Shown: positions 24,131 to 36,691 of the stretch, in pieces
How the letters are laid out: each line of letters opens with the position of its first letter
Position numbering within the stretch: the stretch's first letter is position 1
Source of the DNA: Rhizophagus clarus
Lineage: Eukaryota; Glomeromycota; Glomeromycetes; Glomerales; Glomeraceae
Reading direction: 5' to 3'
NCBI GenBank assembly: GCA_015698045.1
Contig: BLAL01000040.1
Coordinates: forward strand, 1,590,501-1,654,500
DNA length: 64,000 nucleotides
The notes under the pieces: model-generated
Seen by the model: the letters and a program-made list of their open reading frames with translations, nothing else
What the model was told of the DNA's origin: nothing
The model's database searches: none
Translations under genes and position numbers: made by a program

Positions 24131-25640
24131 TTGCACACAAACTATACTTTATTAGATATTACCATTCTAATTAAATGTGTAAGTTAATAAAAACTTATTT
24201 ACTTGAGAAGCCAACAATAAAAGATTTCTTAATATTAACTTTCATGATCAGTGGTTAGCTGCGTTATATTAACTTTGTCCATAAAATTCAATAGTAATAA
24301 TAGCTTTTGTTTAACTGCGACTAAATTAAAAAAAAAAAGACCGACAATAAAAGAATCTCAAGAAAGCTCCTCAGGACGACGAATTTCTTGCGGGTGTAAA
24401 AAATTAACGCAGGTAGATCACATGACGACATAATTGTCATTTGAGCCATTTAAATTTAATGCAGGCCAAATTTACGATGCCGGCCAGAATTACAAAGTTG
24501 TAATATCACGTGAATTTATATTCGAATTTTTGTTGAAATGAGTCAAGAAAATGAAGTGGTTTTTTTTGGACAATATGGAGGCAAAAAATAGTGTTACTGT
24601 AATTCTAGAAATATTTAGATTAGATTTGGATGAACCTAAATTTAATATATAATATTGATATTTAAATTTAAAAAAAAAATTAATGATATTTTATATTACT
24701 AGAATGATAAATTGTTAAAATCATGTAATAGTACAATAATAAAGCTTTTAACTCCCCCTCTACCAATAGTCAATATTTTATGTGTGCTATTGAATATACA
24801 CAATGCAAGAGGTAATTTAACAAATGAAGTTTTGGAAGAGCAATACTCAATGACGGTCAATAGCCCTACTCAGTCCTACCCGGTCCTATGTGATCGGTCT
24901 TCAAATCTTGGACGTACATTTCGGCCTCATAATTTTATAGTACTTAGCATCCTCAATTACATCTTATTGTTAATAACAAAGATCATTTAGGAGTTATGAC
25001 CATAAAAGTTCGTAGTCTTTTAGTCCGATCTTTTTGGTCTTAAGACTGAAAAGTCCACATGTCTCACGAACCAAGTGAACAACGTTTTTGACACTATTTT
25101 TTTTTTCAATAATTTATATACAATATCTGACATTATAAATTTTTCAATATGTCATTTAATGTTCCAGGTGAAATAGTAATTTGAGACATTTCGCTCGCCG
25201 TTTAGGTTTCAAATTTTAAATCTGAAAAATTTTTGAAATGTATGAAACTTAAATTGTTCATACCAGAAATCCGAAAATTAAATTTCACTTTTATTTCCAT
25301 AAAAAAATCATTAAATGAACCGATCCCATTGAAAAAAATTATTGAACATGCTCTATTAAAAATTATCAAATGGACCCTATCAAAAAAAGTTCAATTATCA
25401 AACATCATGAATTTTCATCTATGCCTTCATATTATTGCATCTCGTTCTCTAATCTAATTTATATCTACTACATTAACTTGGAACTAATTTAACATTTTTT
25501 GTTGAAGTAAGTGAGTCATCTACTTCTTCACTTAAATTTTCGGTATTCGTTCTCCTAATCTCCTTACCAGCATCTTTTTATGTACCGCATATCACCATGT
25601 CAATAACTCAAATTTTTATTATGAATAGAATGTGCTTAAA
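24131..25640. other. intergenic with a small K 5' relic
   Basis: Bases 24805-24850 (TTTAACAAATGAAGTTTTGGA, in part, then GAGCAAT) resemble the leader of K3 near 11697-11730. Otherwise nothing coding is supported. Confidence 0.45.
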
Positions 25641-25674
25641 AGATTGTATAATAGTGTATATTTTAAGTTCAGGT

Positions 25675-25960
25675 TCAATGTAAATTTGCTGTATGTCCTG
25701 TTCGAGATCCTGGTATATATTTCTGTACATACACCATTATATTATAAATGACTTGATATAATAAATACAGAAATATATCAAATAAAAGTATTAGATTTCT
25801 ACACATTTTTAAGTTAAGACGAGACACAAAATTGAGTTGAATGTATGGAGGAAGTGGAAATTGTACATCCAAAAATTTCTTTCTTTCATGCTGTGTTCAT
25901 CGAATAGGTAAATTCATCTGTGTTGTAAACAATTTCTCGTCACATTTTTTTTTTTTGTTT
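25675..25960 (-). pseudogene. Kelch K5 relic (promoter, leader and signal peptide only)
   Basis: On the minus strand: the K upstream blocks (ACGAGAAATTGTTTACAACACA near 25940, in pieces, and GGATGTACAATTTCCACTTCCTCC in part near 25865-25845), then a start MCRN, a hydrophobic signal-like stretch, IYNIMVYVQKYIPGSRTGHTAN and a stop. This is the K N-terminus cut at the first Kelch blade. It is head-to-head with T-D, reversed relative to the intact array. Confidence 0.75.
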
Positions 25961-26131
25961 ACAAGATGGGGTTCACAACCATAATTATTAATCATTAAAT
26001 ATTATTATGTTACCGGGAATTCTTAATTTGGAAATGTGGAATATTTAAATATTTCAAAAAATATTTGAGAAAGCCGAAAATCAAATCAAGTTGTAAACCT
26101 CTCTCAAATAATGAATTGTTACTTTTAAATC

Positions 26132-28032
26132 ATGAATTTAGCTGATTTACTTCGTGGATATCGTCGTAGTGAACCTACGACTCTCTTGGTATTAAAACTT
26201 CTTATAATGATTATACTTGGCGGGTTATCTCGCTGTTGTAATAATTGATGTAACCCAAGACGCTCCAATTATCAGAACTTCTTTTACTTATTCTCCTATT
26301 CGACCTCCAAGTAAATGCTGAATTTAATAATTTTTTTTTTTCGTTGTGAATTAAACTGAACGTTAATTATTTTTTTTTTTTAGTCTTACTTTTTAGTTGT
26401 GGATTCAATTTCACAATGGCGATTTGCTTAGAAGAATATGATAGTAAGATCATTATAAATTAATCTGAACTTAATTAATTATACTTGATATTTATAAAAA
26501 AAATTTTTATTCTTAGAAATTGATTCAGGGTCTACATTAATGAATTGCATGCCAGATATAACTCATTCTGATGAAAAATATGGGCCATCCCATCGTTATT
26601 TTGCAATTTATCAGCCATCACACAATCTCTTCTTTTATAATTCTAGTGACATAAATGATTATACATTATTGGGGATAACTCTAGGCTTTTTTATAAATGA
26701 TAGTAATTACACATCTGATCAATCGACTCAAGCAATGTTCGGAATGTCTGCTTTTGATTCAGGTAATGTTATTAAAAGTATTTGTAACTATATTTGCAAT
26801 TATAATATAAAACATTTACAAAAATATCCGTTAAATTGTCCACTAATCTAAAATTATAAAAATTTAGATGATGAGCCTCTTATAAATTATATGAAAGAAA
26901 AGAATTTTAACGATTTAAAACAATTATTCAACGATACTGCCGTAGATTCAACTTCGAATATTGATTCAGTAAACAATTATGTTTTGGTGCCAAACCAGGT
27001 ATTTTTTAACACAAATTAAATTATAATAAACTCAAAAACCTTAATAAATTCATTTTTTTGTAGTTCTTCCAACTTGAATATGTTCGTAAAATTAAAGAGT
27101 TTATACAGCCAAGTTGGATGAACGATTTTGGTATTCCTCCTACTTATAAAAATAGTTCATATATTGAAACTACCTTATGTAAGTCTTTATTTCGAACTTT
27201 AAAATATAGTAAATTCTAATTTAAATATTTTTTTTCTTAAGTGTCAAGTTCATTACCAATGAGTGGAAGTTCAGATGGCCAAAGATGATTATTAATATAA
27301 AGCCCAAGAGTAATGCCGTTCAAATAGACTGAGAAGTTAGGTATGTATCATATCTATAATTGTGATTCGGACTGTGCGTAATAATTACTAATAGCTGTTA
27401 ACAACAATCCTCTTTTTGTAAAAGAACTCGTACAGTAAGTAGAATTTTAAAATATTATTTAATATTGTTTTATTAATTCTGTCTACAAAACTAAATTAAA
27501 ATTCAACCGTATAAAGTACCTAAATGGCATGGGCTTAATCGGTGGTGCATGGGGATTAGCAGCAGCAATATATGCATTACTTTTTGGTAAGCTTAATTTC
27601 TTACTTTATAAAAAAAATGTGTATGTGTTTTATATATTTCTTCATTTTATTACAGGTGCGGACACATTACGACCATGGGGAATTGTACAAATGTATTGCT
27701 GTGGATTTTCTCGTTTAACACAAAGAAAGCTTAAAAAAACCCTCCCGATAATTTTTGATACAAATGCTGACGATACTCCAGATCGTCCTCCGAATTCACT
27801 AACATCATTACAATCAAGAGTTGATAGTTTAGAATTGTTTCTACAAGAATATGTCGTTGATGTAAATTATTTAGACGGTATTCGGAATGAAACAACTAAA
27901 TCCAGAGCAACTTTTAATTCTACAACTGATACCATGAATATTCTTAACAATCAAGTGTTGCAAGATATGAGGGTAGGATTTAATAATAATTCAAATACGA
28001 ATTCAATGTATACACCTTCTGTACAGCAATAA
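26132..28032 (+). pseudogene. T-family pseudogene T-D
   Basis: Starts MNLADLLRGYRRSEP at 26132. A deletion near 26218 (after IIL) shifts the frame within the helix. Later exons are well kept: about 26516-26761 (CMPDITHSDEKYGPS), 26868-26998, 27063-27179 (PSWMNDFGIPPTY), 27241-27340, micro-exon 27425-27434, 27517-27586 (GGAWGLAAAIYALLFG) and 27656-28032 (TLRPWGIVQMYCCGFS, LELFLQEYVVDVNYLDGI). The 27241-27340 exon has an indel and an in-frame TGA before the EVR end. The C-terminal tail is shorter than in T-C. Orientation is opposite to T-B and T-C. Confidence 0.85.
27425..27434 (+). other. 10-nt micro-exon of T-D
   Basis: AACTCGTACA between TAAAAG and GTAAGT; third conserved copy of the micro-exon. 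Confidence 0.7.
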
Positions 28033-28429
28033 CAAAAAAGTTTAATGATTACAGTTTACACATGATATTTTATATGATGAAAGATAAAATCCTTTAACTT
28101 AACAACAATAATTTTATATAATAATATAATTAATACTATGAATTGTGGTTTTTCAATTATGATAGTAAATAACTATTATAATTTATGGAAAGCCATTAAT
28201 TCAAATACATTAGACAATTATTTTTTTTGTATGTTAAGTCATTTGTTTTATTAAACGTATTATTGGCTGGCATAATAAACTATTGGCCTCGGAATCTAAT
28301 TTATAGACTCTCAAAGCAGATAATCTATACAAATAATAGTTTTATTAACTTACGTGAACGATAATTAATATAGTTTATGCATTAACGCAATTTTTTCCTA
28401 GACTGTAAAGTTTCTGCATGCATAAGGCT
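28033..28429. other. T-D downstream flank, no gene
   Basis: AT-rich, with no coding signal. Confidence 0.5.
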
Positions 28430-28800
28430 GGCTCATATTACAAGAATTTTCCAATGAATATTTTTGTACCTTGGGTACAAAATAAACGGAAGTATATCTA
28501 ATTTGCATGCATTGTTCCAAGAAGTCGATTGTGTATTAAAACACTTCGTTCACAAAATATTCGTCAATAGTTTCATCTACTAATGTGAGCCGTAAAAAAA
28601 GTTATTCCGTATTTCCATGTTTTAGAAGATTCTGCCGATTTGCAACAGAGAACATTTTCAAATATATATATATATATATATGGAAATATTTGGACAAATC
28701 TTTTTTTTATAGGGGAAGATTACATAACAGATATTCTCGAACTGGATAATGAAGTAATTGTTTATTTATTAATTTTTGTTTTTTTTTATAACTTCCACTG
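28430..28800 (+). repeat. array spacer X, inverted copy of 23760-24130
   Basis: See 23760-24130. This copy contains an (AT)n run at 28660-28682 in place of the shorter sequence in the partner. Confidence 0.7.
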
Positions 28801-29319
28801 TGTTTGCAAATCAATTTTTAGCATTGGCTTTACAGATTGGTATCAATAATGTTAAATCAGCACGTCAGTTTTGTAGGCGTGGTTTATTATGTTTACTAAT
28901 AGGATGTGACAAATATTTGTCACCTGATCACGTGATTATGGGAACGCACAGTTTATATTTATCTCAGCGACTTAGTTTTTTTTAGTGGCCTGATCTCTAT
29001 TTGTCACTATATAACCATCACACTCTACCAAAAACTACTCCCCACAAAACAGCATAGCAATTTTGCCGATCATTTGTTGATCATTTGCCGATCATTTATA
29101 TGATTTTGTCACATTGTGATAATCAAGCTAATTAGCTTTAAATTGAAAAATTTTACATAATAATATATGCTCAAATTTTGTAAATAACTTCACATTAGTT
29201 TTAATTTACAGCATATTGAATTTTATTAGAATCGCATTATTTTTGGGCAACTTTTACTAGTAGAAACTTTTTAAATTTTAATAAAAATGAATTTATTATA
29301 AGTAAATGTAAATATAAAT
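28801..29319. other. intergenic, no gene
   Basis: Contains GATCACGTGATT near 28927 and a doubled GATCATTTG(T/C)(T/C)GATCATTTGCCG motif near 29070. Nothing coding supported. Confidence 0.4.
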
Positions 29320-30784
29320 TTATAAACTATTATAATTTGACCATTTCTGATATAAATTTTCGAATTGGTTATCTATATTTTGCTCTAAATTCTCAATAAT
29401 TTCTTGTATATTCTTATCAATATTTTCATTTGTATTATTATCATATACACTTTTTTCAACTAAAGGTTTTTCATTATCTTTTAATGGTATGTTTAACCTT
29501 TCTGTTAAGCTATTAGCATTTTTTTTAATTTCAAGAGATAAATAGTTAAAACAATGACTACAATTACCATTACATGAATTTAAGCATTCCTTATGAAAAC
29601 CATACCCACAAATTAAAATAATAATACTATTATTAGATAATTCTATGTTATTAGGTAATAAACAATTTTCTGCATCACAAAATTTGTTTTTAAAAGGTTT
29701 GTTTTTTGTGCTCCAAGCTAATGGAAAAACATTTACATCAATATTAGTTTTAAAACTCAGAAGTGCAAAGCTCGGGTATTTGTTATTATCAATTTGATTT
29801 GTATTTTCTAAATTATAAAAAATTTCATCAAAAAGAGAAAATAAAAATAAGGATACTTTTTTTTCTAAATAATTTAATTTAACTTGAGAAATAGCTGGAT
29901 TTCTTGTGTTAACAAAAGCTTCTTTAAAAGAAAGGTTGCTATTTCTTTCAACATCAATAATTTTGGCATTTTGAATAATTTGTAATGCTGTATTTGATTC
30001 AGCAGTTTGACTTCTAATTGAATTATGAAAATTTTCAACAAAATAGTCATTAAATATTGGCAAAAATTTTTTAAAATATCAGCCATTGGATAATTATTTG
30101 ATTTCCAATAAAATACATCACTTAAAAATACAAGTGATGCTTTATTATAATTATGTCGTCTTAATCTTTGAAATAATATCCAAATTCTTGCAACTCCTTC
30201 TAAATATCCTTCAAAATATATACTTCTAAAAAGTGTTGTATATATATCTAAAGTATGTGGTATAGAATTATCTAATAAATCAATTATCATTCTGTATTCT
30301 ATATCTTTAGAATTTTCAAAACGATTCATAATAATATTTCTAATTTTTTTCCAACCATTAAATGTTAAATCTAAAATAAGATTAATTACAGTTTGTTTTG
30401 GTTTATGAGATAATATTTTTTTTTCTCCAAATAAATGATGATATAATTCTTCAAAAAAAAAATAATAGGTTTGAAATAAGGTTTCTCTGTTATTTAATGA
30501 AATATGAAGTGGACCAATTATAGGAATTAAACTCAATACTTGTTTTGAAATACCAAATTCATCTCCTTTATTAATTCTTAATGTTATAGCCCTTCTTATA
30601 TTTACTTGTCCTGACCAATCAGCAACTACAGGAATAACATAATTATCTAAGTAGTTATATTTATTTTCTAACCTTTCAAATGCTTCAAATAAAAAGTATA
30701 AACACTTCATATAATCTTTAGTACTATGTAATAGATGTAAAATAAAATCTACTAATTTACTATTATTTAATGATCTTAATTCCT
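29320..30784 (-). CDS. RING-like zinc-finger protein of an expanded fungal family (one frameshift)
   Basis: The exon begins at an acceptor TGCAG just above 30784 and reads VVADWSGQVNIRRAI, IIGPLHISLNNRE and IEYRMIIDLLDN to FYWKSNNYPMA. It then continues in another frame from about 30060 (FNDYFVENFHNSIRSQT) to TAA 29320. The break is at the AAAAAATTTTT run near 30068-30058, so a one-base indel joins the halves. The C-terminal part holds a RING-like cysteine/histidine series (CDAENC, C.YGFHKEC, CNGNCSHC) at about 29680-29540 and ends in an acidic helical tail. This architecture resembles a multicopy family in Rhizophagus, plausibly derived from a transposase (ADW, GPLH.SLN segments); that part is from memory. 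The 5' exons are not identified. Either a recent pseudogene or an intact gene with a sequence error. Confidence 0.65.
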
Positions 30785-31215
30785 GCACAGGTCGAATGAA
30801 AAAAAATTGTCAAAAATTGGCAGTCTGATTTTTAACCGATTTTTGGATATATTTGTCTGATTTGTGGCTTTTTAAAGTCGATTTTATGGTGCGAATTGTT
30901 TGTGATCAGAAATACGTTATTTATGAATAAAAAATTGGAATGCTGATTTTGGCAGATTTTATGAAAATTGGCATTCTGATTTTAAAATAAATATGTCAAT
31001 AGCTAAAAATCAGACTGCCAGTTTATAGCTATATTTGTCCTATTTATGGCATTTTGCTGCTGATTTTATGGCACGTATTGTTAACAATCAGAAATTCTTT
31101 TATTTTTATCGACATAAATCAGAATACCGTTTTAAAATTATAATTGCCGATTCTCGCAAAATCAGAACGCCGATTTTTAAATAATCATGCCAAATCGCCT
31201 AAAATCGGATTGCCA
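30785..31215. repeat. interspersed short inverted repeats
   Basis: The motif AATTGGCA(G/T)TCTGATTTT and its complement AAAATCAGA.TGCCA recur about eight to ten times with variable spacing, in both orientations. No gene. Confidence 0.65.
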
Positions 31216-31222
31216 AGTTTAA

Positions 31223-31535
31223 TTCAGTATAAACATTTCAAAAATAGTTTATGCCAATTTATATATCGAATCTTTTTATTATCGATTTTCTCATAATTCA
31301 TAATTACTATTATTGTCCAGTTTTTTAGTTCGGTATAAACATTTCAAAAATAGTTTATGCCGATTTATATATCAGATCCTTTTATTATTGATTTTCTCAT
31401 AATTCATAATTACTATTATTGTCCAGTTTTTTAGTTCAGTATAAACATTTCAAAAATAGTTTATGTTGATTTATATATCAGATCTTTCTATTATCGATTT
31501 TCTCATAATTCATAATTACTATTATTGTCCAGTTT
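31223..31535. repeat. 106-bp tandem repeat, three copies
   Basis: Copies start at 31223, 31329 and 31435, each beginning TTC(A/G)GTATAAACATTTC and containing TACTATTATTGTCCAG near the end. They differ at only a few positions. Confidence 0.9.
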
Positions 31536-31904
31536 TATTTTATTTTTCCATTTTTGATAATTGATTTATTTTTAATATTTAATATGTATGATATATAATA
31601 TGTATGCTATTATTTTATAATATATACTGCAATTTATGATATATTTATTATTATTATATTATTATTATATTGTCCATATTATTATTATTATATTACTATA
31701 TTGTTCTTATTATTATATTATTATTATGTATAGAATGTTTATATAAAATATATTAAAATTATATTTATTTCGTCATGTTACTTATAAATGAATCAGAGCT
31801 CTAAAAAAGAGATTATTAGGATAGAAATGATATTAGAGAGTTAATTTATAAACAACGAAAGTTAAATCACTCAAAATACAAGCAGTTGATTTTAAATGAT
31901 GAAA
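31536..31904. repeat. TTA/TAT microsatellite and AT-rich spacer
   Basis: A (TTATTA)n-like stretch at 31645-31730 with interspersed TTGT(C/T). No gene. Confidence 0.6.
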
Positions 31905-34900
31905 CAAATACCTAAATTTATGTACGTCTTCTGATATCGACCGGTACTTCTAAGTAAAAGGAACCTTGGTACTCATTTACATCTAAATTACCATTATTAT
32001 CATCGGTTTGTTCTTCATTAGTTCCATCATTTTTATCAGCATTACTATTATTACTATCAACGTTATTATCATCATTACTATTATTGTTATCATTGTTATT
32101 ATCACCGTTGTTATCCTCATCATCATCATCATCATCAGATTCTGGTTCAATCCATCTTGATGATATTCACCACTTTGCCATGTATTGTGTTGGTCTGCTT
32201 TTTTTATCAACATCGTCTAGACGGTAACATTTGCGACTTAACCCAGTTCTAATGCTTACTCTGATCTTGTCTGCTTGAAATAAGATTCTTTTAACCTAAT
32301 GATAAATTTATAACTTATTAGCATAAACGCTTATATTTTAAACTTTCGCAACTTTACGTACTTTAGAAGACCTCCACTCCTTATTGTGAATCTTAATTAC
32401 AGAATTTGTACTTATCAACTTTCCTGATCTTATGTTATCATTACGCTCTTCATTTACCAGAACTTTGTCTTCAGTAGACCATTCATCTGAATGGACTTCT
32501 GCAGTATTTACTGCTTTTTCGCAATCTTTAATAAATACTTCTCTGGTCATATTTTCAAGATGACAATCATCTAGAATGCTGTCTTGCGTGAAGATCATGT
32601 ATTGGAGACCTTTGCGTCTTCTTGTCATTTTTTATTAAAGAGTAAATTAAAATAATTAATAGATTATATACATTGTCATTTTAAATAATGAATTTCACAC
32701 TTGATCTCTCTTTGATGACATGTATTGCTGTTTATTGTGTTCATCTATCTTACCCTCCTTTTTTAATTTCCAAATCTCCTGCCATGATTTGTGTAGCTGT
32801 TTTATTACTTTTAAAAGTTCTGTATCATATACCTTTAATGAAGGAGGCATCGCTGCTTTAACAGCTGGTAAAAGTTTCTTATTTATCGACTTTTTTTGTT
32901 TATTAAATGTCTTTGACGTATCGAAAAGAATTAACGAATCAAGGTTGTTTATAATATGGATTAGGGTTAGTCAGAAAAAAAAGTCTAGTATAAAGACAAA
33001 AGACAAATCATCTTCTTCAGCTTTAGTGAAAAAAAATGAAAACAAAGTAGCCTATTCTTTTAAAGATGATACATCTAGATGGGAATCTGATCTTAAAAAA
33101 TTAATAAATATTACTAGAGAATCTGTCATACATCTGAACTATTCTTTATAAATTGTAAGCATCTTTCTGCAAAAATTTTACCTGCATTTAATACCATGTC
33201 AAATCATCTCTCAGTTTTAATAATCACTCTTCAAGCTCTTCACACTTTTTTTTAAGTTCTTCTCACCAGTCAGGCTAGAAATATTAGTGGATGCTTGGTC
33301 CTGCTCCTCTTTGGGTAGATCTTCAATTTCTGAAGTTTTGCTAAATATTGGAATAATGTAAACTTTCCCATGTAACTACATTCGAAATTAATTTTTATTT
33401 GGGTTGAGGACGCCTTGAACTTTTCTAATCCATGTCATACCTAAACATAACATTAGTTCAGGTTCTCCATTATCAATACGAGTAAAATTTTCAGTAGCTG
33501 TAATTGTTTTACCATCCTTATCCTTTATACTGATTGGTATATCTGTAAACTATTCTAATGTCTCAGTGATATGTTTGGAGTTACCTTTTATTGCAAAGTC
33601 AGATGGCTTATTAACTTTCCACTTAAGAGCATTAATTGTTGTATCATTCAATGTTCCAAACTCACTTTCATCATCTAAAAAAGAATTAGAGATTGTTAAA
33701 TCATCTATTTTAGCATTCAGGTATTGTAATGATAAAAACCACTTATCTGATTTTGATTCTTTCTCCAAACTGTATGGGATTGGCACATTTTTCGCATGGC
33801 TGGTGAAAGCTTTGGAAATAATTCATCATATGTTTTCAGCTGGCTGGATTCTGAGAAATCAGGCAACTCATCATTTACTGATACCTGTTTTTTTTTACTG
33901 GTGGGTCATATCTAGTCCATATATTATTGTCCTCATCATAACTATTCCCATCATTTTCCTCATCATCTAAATCAGAGGAATTATAGGTAAGTGTTGCTTA
34001 AAATAAGTCTGATTTAAATTAGAATATGCTGTCAGTCTTTTAGGACAATTACCTTTACTATGGCCTGTTTCTTCACAAATATCACATTTACGTATATTTA
34101 GTTTCTGGAATTAATTTGTTAATTGATTTACAGCATCCCAAGTTTCATTTATCCTCTCTTCTATTCTATCAATTCTAGTAGAATTATTGTTTTGCTGTGG
34201 ACAAGGTCTTTAAAAAGATTTTACAGGATAATCTCTGTCAATTTCTTCCTTACTAAGAAAACCTAAATTTTTTAAGTATTTAGATATGTGATAATCTCTT
34301 ATACTTTCCTCTGACTTTGTAAAAGCTGGTGGATCTCTTGGTTGTAACAGGTTTAACAGTTTGTGAAGCTGATGCCTGTGTTTTTATGCAATGGATTGCT
34401 GAGCCATTTGTGATTGAAAATCAGATTTTTGCTTTTCTAATAAAGTCTGGTATTCAGTTTTTTGCTGTATCAGTGTGTTTTGAATTGCTTTTTGCATATC
34501 TTTTAAAGAAATTCCTTGCTGTTGTGAGGCTGAAACAGGCGAAGAGTCATATATATCCCTAGATGCTCGTTAAGATACTAGCAGATCAGGTATTCTATCT
34601 CTTTTATGTTTAGCAATTCGTTTTAACTTTATCTCATAAAGTTTTTTAGCTAATTCATCTAATGGCAAATGTTCACCAATATCCTCAGCTTTTTCAAGCC
34701 ATTGGAGTAGAAACGTATCTAAGAATTTTTTACGTAATTCTTTAGGTCTATAGTTAGCTTGTCTTCCTATTCACAATATTTTTCTATACAATTCATCTAT
34801 GGTCATATCCCTCTTTCTAATTATTCTATATATTAAATCCTGAAGCTCTTCTTTTACTATAGGAAAATGTGTTTTTAACCACCATATAGCTTGACCAAAA

Positions 34901-36370
34901 TGAATACCAGGCACAACTACCATATTACTAGTATTGGCATTTGGTATATTAACAGAAGCATTAGTAGGATGGCCATCTGCTATATGCCAGTCTTCATTCC
35001 AAAGATCTTCTACAGTTCTTAACTTAACTATTGCATTTCTAGGTTGATTAAGTGTCTTATTTATTCTATTAGCTTCTAGCTAAATAGTTATACGTTCATT
35101 TACTGCTACTAAGTTAGCCTGTTCTGTATTATCGAATAAGTTTTGTAATTCCCAATTTTGCTTTGTAGTAATCTTGTTGTCAAACTATTTTAAAGTTCTT
35201 TCACTCGTACAGCCTCTTAAATATTCTATTGCCTGATCTTTTTCTATTATTAGAGCTCTCGCATTATCAGCTAGATCTACATTTTGGTTTTGCAAGTATA
35301 ATCTAAATTTTGCAAAAAAATCAGGGATATCATCATCCCAGTTAAAAAATGGTTGTGGAACTCCTGCCATGTTTATTTAATTTGATGGATTATTTTGTAG
35401 CGCTAAAATTTGTGCCTGCAAATTTAAATTATTCTGATGTTTTGCTTGGGTCTTATTTTTCCATTTTTCATATCGCTCATAGAGCCTGTCTTAATTATAC
35501 TCTAATAAACCTATATCTCCTTTACATCACTATAAGTGATGGGCGTTTCACTGATAGAGTAACTATAAGACAAATTTTTCTTATATCAGTCCACCTATAC
35601 AGTTTTGCTTTCTTGCTATCCTATCTAACATTCTATCAACCTGGTTTTGACCATTAGTTCGCAACTGATGAAGGTCAGCAATAGCTATTTGTTTCACCCC
35701 TTCAGCAAGATCTCTTCACGTAATAGCAAGATCTCGCTCAGCCTTTGCATTATAGCGTCTCTATTACTTTTGACATATATCCTGTTACAAATTATTCTCT
35801 TTTAGCAAATTTGCCTTGTCATCCTTTTTATTTGATCTATTAGAATATCCCTGGTCATCATTCTATTTTCCACATAACTATCTATAGCATTTACTAGCTC
35901 TGTGATGGTAGTCATTTCTAAGTTAATATTAGAATTATACAAGTCTGAAGAATTCTTTCGCTCTGGAGAATTTTTCTGTGATGAGATAGTCTTAATCTGG
36001 CATCACAATTTTTCAACCTACTCTTCAGACTCTAATAATTTCTTTTCTAAGGAAGAGATATAATTATCCTTATCTTGTATATCCTTTCTTGCTTGATATA
36101 GCTGAGATTTTAGAGTAAAGATTTCAGATTTTAGTTCTAATATCTCTTCTTCTGAAGAATTTTCAAGCCATTCTATCTCTCTATTAAGACTTTGTATCTC
36201 TGATTCACATTGAGAATATTCACGTTCCAGCTCTCTAATCCGCTTTTCATTCTGACGATGAGTTTCTACTTCTTCCTCTAATATATTTTGAAGATATAAA
36301 TTATCCTCTTCTAGCTCAGCTTTAAACTCTTCACATGTTCTCCTCTACTTTGGGTAAGGTCTGTGAAATG
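31905..36370 (-). mobile_element. Gag/protease-like retroelement relic
   Basis: Read on the minus strand, from the 3' side of the plus numbering: a coiled-coil segment (about 36360-35640, with ELEREYSQCESEIQSL); a Gag-like segment starting MAGVPQPFFNWDDDIPDFF at 35370 and running with several stops to about 34060, ending in a zinc knuckle C..C....H....C (CDICEETGHSKGNC); a retropepsin-like segment near 33790-33400 (KPSDFAIKGN, ITATENFTRI, ELMLCLGMTWIRKVQGV); a helical segment near 32915-32690; a 96-residue ORF 32628-32338; and an Asp/Asn-rich low-complexity end (32140-31910). Many in-frame stops. No reverse transcriptase, integrase or clear LTR was seen. It may be a non-autonomous element or a Gag-derived family. 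Confidence 0.55.
32338..32628 (-). CDS. hypothetical 96-residue ORF within the retroelement relic
   Basis: Opens MTRRRKGLQYMIF and closes VRKVAKV. Charged, with no recognised domain. It is the only intact ORF of this part of the relic, separated by stops from the helical segment upstream; probably a remnant of the polyprotein C-terminus. Confidence 0.3.
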   Translation of the reverse strand: MTRRRKGLQYMIFTQDSILDDCHLENMTREVFIKDCEKAVNTAEVHSDEWSTEDKVLVNEERNDNIRSGKLISTNSVIKIHNKEWRSSKVRKVAKV

Positions 36371-36691
36371 ACATTCTTTTTTTATGATTATAAAAGTACT
36401 ATATTTTACATGCCTATATCGCAGATTGCGTCATATCTGGTAGGAGATTGGTTAGACTCGTATGGTTATATGGCCACTTGGTCACCAGAATAGGTAGATC
36501 ATGCATAGTATATATAAAGCATTTTACAATTTTACTAGGCGATCATATATGTAAATTATATAGTTATTTATTTTGCAAAAAAAATAAACTATAAGTTATG
36601 TTTGGCTAAATATGGGAGGTAGTCAATAGAAATAGAGCAAATTACCAATTTGAAAACGATCCTTATTATTGCTCTATTTTTACTTCTCTTA

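Noticed and set aside
31223..31535. Regular repeats considered as a CRISPR array
   Set aside because: The 106-bp units are head-to-tail without unique spacers, and the genome is eukaryotic.
31983..32213. Met/Ile-rich minus-strand frame
   Set aside because: An out-of-frame reading of an ATC/GAT trinucleotide-rich tract; the Asp/Asn frame fits the relic better.
32720..33151. Plus-strand frame of 143 codons
   Set aside because: Antisense to the helical segment of the Gag/protease-like relic.
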